DNA of 64,000 nucleotides from positions 62,001 to 126,000 of the forward strand of contig JBAZLH010000001.1 of the NCBI GenBank assembly GCA_041650375.1. The letters run 5' to 3'. Source of the stretch: UBA6220 sp041650375. Its GTDB lineage: Bacteria > Patescibacteriota > Minisyncoccia > Minisyncoccales > Minisyncoccaceae. Below are positions 60,550 to 64,000 of the stretch, in pieces (the first letter of the stretch is position 1; every line of letters starts with the position of its first letter). Made by a program: the position numbers and the translations under genes. The notes below the pieces were generated by a model. That model did not search any database. It was not told where the DNA came from and saw only the letters and a program-made list of their open reading frames with translations.

Positions 60550-60775
60550 GAGCCCTTGTCAGAATCTTGATTGAATACTTTATATACCGGCAATAGGGTA
60601 TATAAAAATTGGTAAAATTGCCAAAAGAGAGGAAAAACAATTCGGGTTTTTGCCGTATTTACTGATAAGCATATATATGGTATAGTTTACTGGCTCGGGA
60701 ATAAACAATTGTAATAGATTGGGATTTCCCACGTCTACATATTAAGAGAGGCAAATTGCCTTTAAAATAAGCGAA

Positions 60776-61543
60776 ATGGACGAATTTACTTTAGGAAAAA
60801 AATTACAGAGCCTTCAATCAGTTAAACCCAATACAGAATGGGTTGCTTTTAATAAATCCGAGATTTTAACAAAGGAATTTGAGAAAAAAGAGTCCTTTTC
60901 TTTAACTGGCGCCGTTTCCGTGATTACCAATGCCTTGCGAGTTCCGCAATTGGTTGCGGCCTATGCTTCATTGGCAGTTGTAATATTCGGCGGCTTTGGC
61001 TTTATTGTGGCTTCCAGGAATGCGATGCCCGGAGATGCTTTGTATGGAGTTAAGCAAATTACGGAAAAAGCGCAAATGGCAATGATTATGTCTCCGGAGC
61101 AAAAAACCGTTGCCCAGGTTGATCAGGCCTCTACCCGATTGGACGAACTTGATATTGTTTCCAAACAAAGCGATAATGAAGAAAAAAAATTAGCCGTTAT
61201 CAGCGAGACCAAGAAAGCTGTGGTTGAAGCCACTAAGGAGATTGCTAAACTTAGCGGCGACCAGCAAGCTAGCTTGATTGGAAAATTGGCTGCCAAAATT
61301 CAGACAGTTGAAAAAAATAGCAACGCTGCTATAATGGATAAAGATGAACCAAGTTTTGAATCAATTTATAAATTCTTGGCTGAGAGTGAAATTAAAGAGT
61401 TTGAAAGCAACACCAAAAATCTAACCGTAAAACAGAGAGCCCTTCTAGAACAAGCCAAGGATTTTTTTGCTGTTAACCAATATAGCGAAGCCTTGGATAA
61501 GCTTTACCAAATTCAGCCGAACGTGAACATCGAATCTGAGTAA
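60776..61543 (+). CDS. Membrane protein with DUF5667-type domain, probable anti-sigma factor
   Basis: 255 residues. Cytoplasmic N-terminus (~1-60) that could bind sigma, one membrane helix (about 60-82), then RNAMPGDALYGVKQITEKAQ, the DUF5667 hallmark, and a helical extracytoplasmic region with coiled segments. Proteins with this motif are typically encoded next to ECF sigma genes; here 1 kb separates them. Function inferred from architecture and neighbourhood. Confidence 0.7.
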   Translation: MDEFTLGKKLQSLQSVKPNTEWVAFNKSEILTKEFEKKESFSLTGAVSVITNALRVPQLVAAYASLAVVIFGGFGFIVASRNAMPGDALYGVKQITEKAQMAMIMSPEQKTVAQVDQASTRLDELDIVSKQSDNEEKKLAVISETKKAVVEATKEIAKLSGDQQASLIGKLAAKIQTVEKNSNAAIMDKDEPSFESIYKFLAESEIKEFESNTKNLTVKQRALLEQAKDFFAVNQYSEALDKLYQIQPNVNIESE

Positions 61544-61586
61544 GATAATTTACAATTTAATATTTTCACAGCTGTTACGCTTTCGC

Positions 61587-61631
61587 TTCGCCTGCCATAG
61601 CCCTGAGTTTATCGAAGGGCGACGGAGGGTT
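61587..61631 (+). repeat. Dispersed CTGAGTTTATCGAAGGG element (copy 1)
   Basis: CCATAGCCCTGAGTTTATCG core continuing AAGGGCGACGGAGGG; about 80% identical to 61836-61877. Confidence 0.7.
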
Positions 61632-61711
61632 TCATGAACACAATACGAAGTTGGCGCTTAACATTTGTGAAAGAGGTGATTAGGTTAGAATATTTTGCAG
61701 TCAATTTCCAA

Positions 61712-61767
61712 TGAGGTTCATCCAGTGGAAAATAATTTAGTTTATCATTCCACTGGTTGAACCTTCA
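61712..61767. repeat. Long inverted repeat upstream of the surface-protein gene
   Basis: TGAGGTTCATCCAGTGGAA (61712-61730) pairs with 61748-61767; 19 bp with one bulge and one mismatch, loop ~17 nt. Confidence 0.7.
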
Positions 61768-61820
61768 GAAGAGGAAGAGATTGTAAAAGAGAAGTCATTT
61801 GGGTTGTGCTGTCCTTTCTT

Positions 61821-61896
61821 GCTTTCTGCTTTGCTTCCCCGCCGTAGTCCTGAGTTTATCGAAGGGCGAAGGAGGGCTCAAACAAAGCAGAAAAGC
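61821..61896. repeat. Dispersed CTGAGTTTATCGAAGGG element (copy 2) inside a hairpin
   Basis: Core at 61836-61877. It is flanked by GCTTTCTGCTTTG (61821-61833) and CAAAGCAGAAAAGC (61883-61896), which are inverse copies, so the element sits on a ~13-bp stem. Confidence 0.65.
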
Positions 61897-62010
61897 GAGA
61901 ATTCAAAAATGGATGGCATGACTATAATGGTCGACAAATGGCTATTATAAAAAAATTCAAAATAAGGCTTATCCTTGAAAAAGGAAAGTCAAAAAAACAA
62001 ACGCAAAACA

Positions 62011-64000
62011 ATGAGTACAAAAAAATTCACTATTATCGCAAGTGTTTTATTTGCTTTATCAGTGGTAGTTACTCCGGTTTTTGCAGCTTGCAGTCTACAG
62101 ACTCCTGCTGAATGTGACAACGCTGGCTTATTGCAGCTTATCGCTCAGTTGGGTGCTGGCACAACAACTACGACTACAACTACAACCACAACCGGTTCTA
62201 TTTCTGGTATTCCTGCCGGATTCCAATTCACACAAAATTTGAAACAGGGATCTACAGGCATTCAAGTAAAATACTTACAAATTTTATTAAACTCTGACCC
62301 GGCTACCGCTGTTGGTAACGCTGGCGCAGAGACATCTTACTTCGGCGCTTTAACAAAGGCCGCTGTAAACAAATTCCAAACCAAGTACGCTGCTGAAATC
62401 TTGACCCCATTGGGCCTAACAGCTCCGACAGGAAACTGGGCTAGTGGCACAAGAGCTAAAGCAAATGCTATCTTAGCCGCTGGTGGAACAGGCACAAGCA
62501 CAGGAAATCTTCCTGCTGGCTGCACATCCACTGCTGGTTACAGCACAACAACCGGCGTATCATGCGCAACTGGCACAGGATCAGTTCTTCCTGCTGGCTG
62601 CACAACAACTTCCGGCTTTAGCCCAATAACTGGACAAGCTTGCTCTAGTGGCACAACTGTTCCGGTAACTGGTGGCTTCGCTGTAAGATTGGCTGCAGAC
62701 AACCCGGCTTCAAGCACATTGATTACTGGCCAAGCAACAGCTGATTTGGCTCACTTTACATTCAGCAATGGCACAGGCACAGCTGTTAATGTAACCGGAA
62801 TTGAATTAACCAGAATTGGTGTTTCCGCTGACGCTACATTGGCAAATGCATATTTGTTTAATGGCGCGACAAGATTAACCGACGCTGGCACAGTTTCTTC
62901 CGGTAAAGTTAACTTCAACGCTACAAATGGTTTGTTTAGCGTTCCTGCTAACTCTACTATCACTGTTACTGTAAAATCTGATATTGCCGCTGCCACACAA
63001 GGCCAAACAATCGGCATTTCTTTATCAGGTGTTACATCAAATGGCACTTTAGTTAACACAACCTTGCCGATTGCTGGAAACATTTTCAACATCGCCAATG
63101 CTAACTTAGCTACTGTTGCTGTTGCTAACGTTTTACCGGGCGCTACTTTTATGGACCCAGTAAGCGGTGCTACAATTTGGCAAGCTAACTTACAAGTTGG
63201 CGTAAACAACGTCAATTTCACAAAATTGGCTTTGAAACAAATCAACTCAGTTAGCGCTTCCGACATCAGCAATTTCAAATTGACAATTGACGGTGTTGAA
63301 GTTGCCACAGTTGCTAGCTTAGACGCAAACAACTTCTTAACTTTCACTTTTGACAAAACTTTGAACACTGGTACAAGAAGCGTAAAAGTTTTAGCTGACA
63401 TTACTGGCGGTTCTTCAAGGATTATTTCAATGTCTTTGAGGAACAGAGCTGATATTGATGTTAAAGACGCGCAATATGGCGTAAACGTTTCCGCTACAGG
63501 TGTTCCGGCTACAGCCGGCCCGATCACTATTAACCCTGGTCAAATTACAGTAACTGTTAATAACAGTTCTCTACCGGTTACAGTGGCTAATAGCGCTTCT
63601 AATGTTTTGATTGGTAAATACACCTTCAAGGCAGCTGGTGAGGCAATTAGAGTAGACAACCTATATGTTGGTATGACATTGGGAGCTGACATTGTTGGCG
63701 CTACTTTAAGAAATGGAAAAGTTATGATTAACGGCTCTCAAGCCGGTTCTACCGCAAACATCGGCAGGACTGCTCTTACTGCCGCTGGTTTAACTCCTTT
63801 TGCCATTAACTACACATTCCAACCTGGTGTTGCGACAACAGTTGAAATCTACGCCGACATTTTCAATAATGGTTTAGGCGGAGCTTTAGCGGTTGGCAAC
63901 ACAGTTAGGACAGACCTGCTTGTTCCTACTGCAGGATTAGCTAATGGTACTCGCCAAGTATCATTAGGATTGATTAATGTTCCGAGCGTTGCTCAAAATA
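62011..64000 (+). CDS. Large secreted surface (S-layer-like) protein with peptidoglycan-binding domain, truncated by window end
   Basis: Open frame from ATG 62011 to the window end with no stop (663 residues seen). Signal peptide of about 25 residues (MSTKKFTIIASVLF, cleavage near VFA|AC), eleven consecutive Thr (about 51-61), a PG_binding_1-like domain (about 70-155; FGALTKAAVNKFQTKYAAEI), two Cys-containing LPAGC repeats, then repeated Ig-like/beta-sandwich segments rich in Thr, Ala, Val and Asn. Codon choice is strongly biased (ACA, GCT, GGC, few GCG/GCC), suggesting high expression. A candidate S-layer or main surface protein; the C-terminus is unknown. Confidence 0.8.
   Translation, partial: MSTKKFTIIASVLFALSVVVTPVFAACSLQTPAECDNAGLLQLIAQLGAGTTTTTTTTTTTGSISGIPAGFQFTQNLKQGSTGIQVKYLQILLNSDPATAVGNAGAETSYFGALTKAAVNKFQTKYAAEILTPLGLTAPTGNWASGTRAKANAILAAGGTGTSTGNLPAGCTSTAGYSTTTGVSCATGTGSVLPAGCTTTSGFSPITGQACSSGTTVPVTGGFAVRLAADNPASSTLITGQATADLAHFTFSNGTGTAVNVTGIELTRIGVSADATLANAYLFNGATRLTDAGTVSSGKVNFNATNGLFSVPANSTITVTVKSDIAAATQGQTIGISLSGVTSNGTLVNTTLPIAGNIFNIANANLATVAVANVLPGATFMDPVSGATIWQANLQVGVNNVNFTKLALKQINSVSASDISNFKLTIDGVEVATVASLDANNFLTFTFDKTLNTGTRSVKVLADITGGSSRIISMSLRNRADIDVKDAQYGVNVSATGVPATAGPITINPGQITVTVNNSSLPVTVANSASNVLIGKYTFKAAGEAIRVDNLYVGMTLGADIVGATLRNGKVMINGSQAGSTANIGRTALTAAGLTPFAINYTFQPGVATTVEIYADIFNNGLGGALAVGNTVRTDLLVPTAGLANGTRQVSLGLINVPSVAQN

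Larger units (their letters stand above)
60059..60775. other. 717-nt intergenic region with GTGGACA array
   Basis: Between the minus-strand small gene and the putative anti-sigma gene. Holds the minus promoter at 60101-60106, the repeat array, a TTAGTGGACAC palindrome, AT-rich tracts (60570-60620) and an extended -10 (TGG-TATAGT, 60678-60686) that probably drives the gene at 60776. Confidence 0.6.
61544..62010 (+). promoter_or_regulatory. 467-nt upstream region of the surface protein
   Basis: Contains two copies of a dispersed CTGAGTTTATCGAAGGG element, a long inverted repeat at 61712-61767, and a TATAAT at 61923-61928 that is the likely -10 (leader about 75 nt). No convincing ORF. Confidence 0.5.

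Noticed and set aside
61634..61714. 26-codon ORF MNTIRSWRLTF... upstream of the surface gene
   Set aside because: No ribosome site, overlaps repeat DNA, and nothing supports translation.
62751..63527. 258-codon open frame on the minus strand
   Set aside because: It lies wholly antisense to the surface-protein gene, whose repetitive biased codons keep the reverse frame open; its Val/Thr/Ala composition mirrors that.

Overview
The window looks like a chromosomal segment of a Candidate Phyla Radiation bacterium (Patescibacteria, most likely a Parcubacteria-type lineage). I infer this from several things: compact, AT-leaning gene-dense DNA with standard stops (UGA ends the gene at 17125-19545); a complete inner-membrane type IV pilus machine with no secretin or outer-membrane gene in view; short RpoB and RpoC; an ATPase of the TraD/VirD4 type; pseudopilins carrying LamG or LVIVD-like domains; an ECF sigma factor with a DUF5667-type partner; and a secreted peptidoglycan-binding surface protein. 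No database search was possible, so the placement is inference.

Layout. 1-13315: type IV pilus cluster (pilN/pilO-like, pilB, pilT, pilC, two tandem pilins, a large membrane protein and a GT2-GtrA fusion that may glycosylate envelope or pilin, pilD, then four minor pseudopilins). 13320-16495: ligA and rodA. 16595-21176: a TraD-like ATPase between two unrecognised genes. 21430-31935: rpoB, rpoC, ftsK, recA. 32022-33229 (minus): rpsF-ssb-rpsR. 33451-37136: LamG pseudopilin, phosphomannomutase/phosphoglucomutase, and a pseudopilin with a seven-repeat propeller. 37412-37792: small unknown gene. 37887-43150 (minus): holin-like protein, secG, a peptide-binding protein with an embedded peptidoglycan-binding domain, cupin phosphoglucose isomerase, RNase J. 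43239-49416: second LamG pseudopilin, SdpI-like protein, groES-groEL, two LemA-type genes, a 36-residue ORF and htpX. 49469-49556: tRNA-Ser(GGA), followed by about 500 nt of structured repeat-rich DNA. 50085-55208: VanW-type protein, clpB, Nudix hydrolase. 55308-59185: NYN protein, small membrane protein, PAS histidine kinase and two uncharacterised proteins. 59267-61543: ECF sigma factor, a GTGGACA repeat array and a putative anti-sigma factor. 62011-64000: start of a large secreted S-layer-like protein cut by the window end.

How it fits together. Much of the window builds or remodels the cell surface: pili and their decorated minor subunits, wall elongation (RodA), wall-binding proteins, HtpX quality control and a surface-layer candidate under possible ECF control. 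Stress genes (groESL, clpB) carry CIRCE-like half sites. Promoters repeatedly use an extended -10 (TGnTATAAT), and several genes look leaderless. Intergenic DNA is rich in small dispersed palindromes falling into recognisable families.
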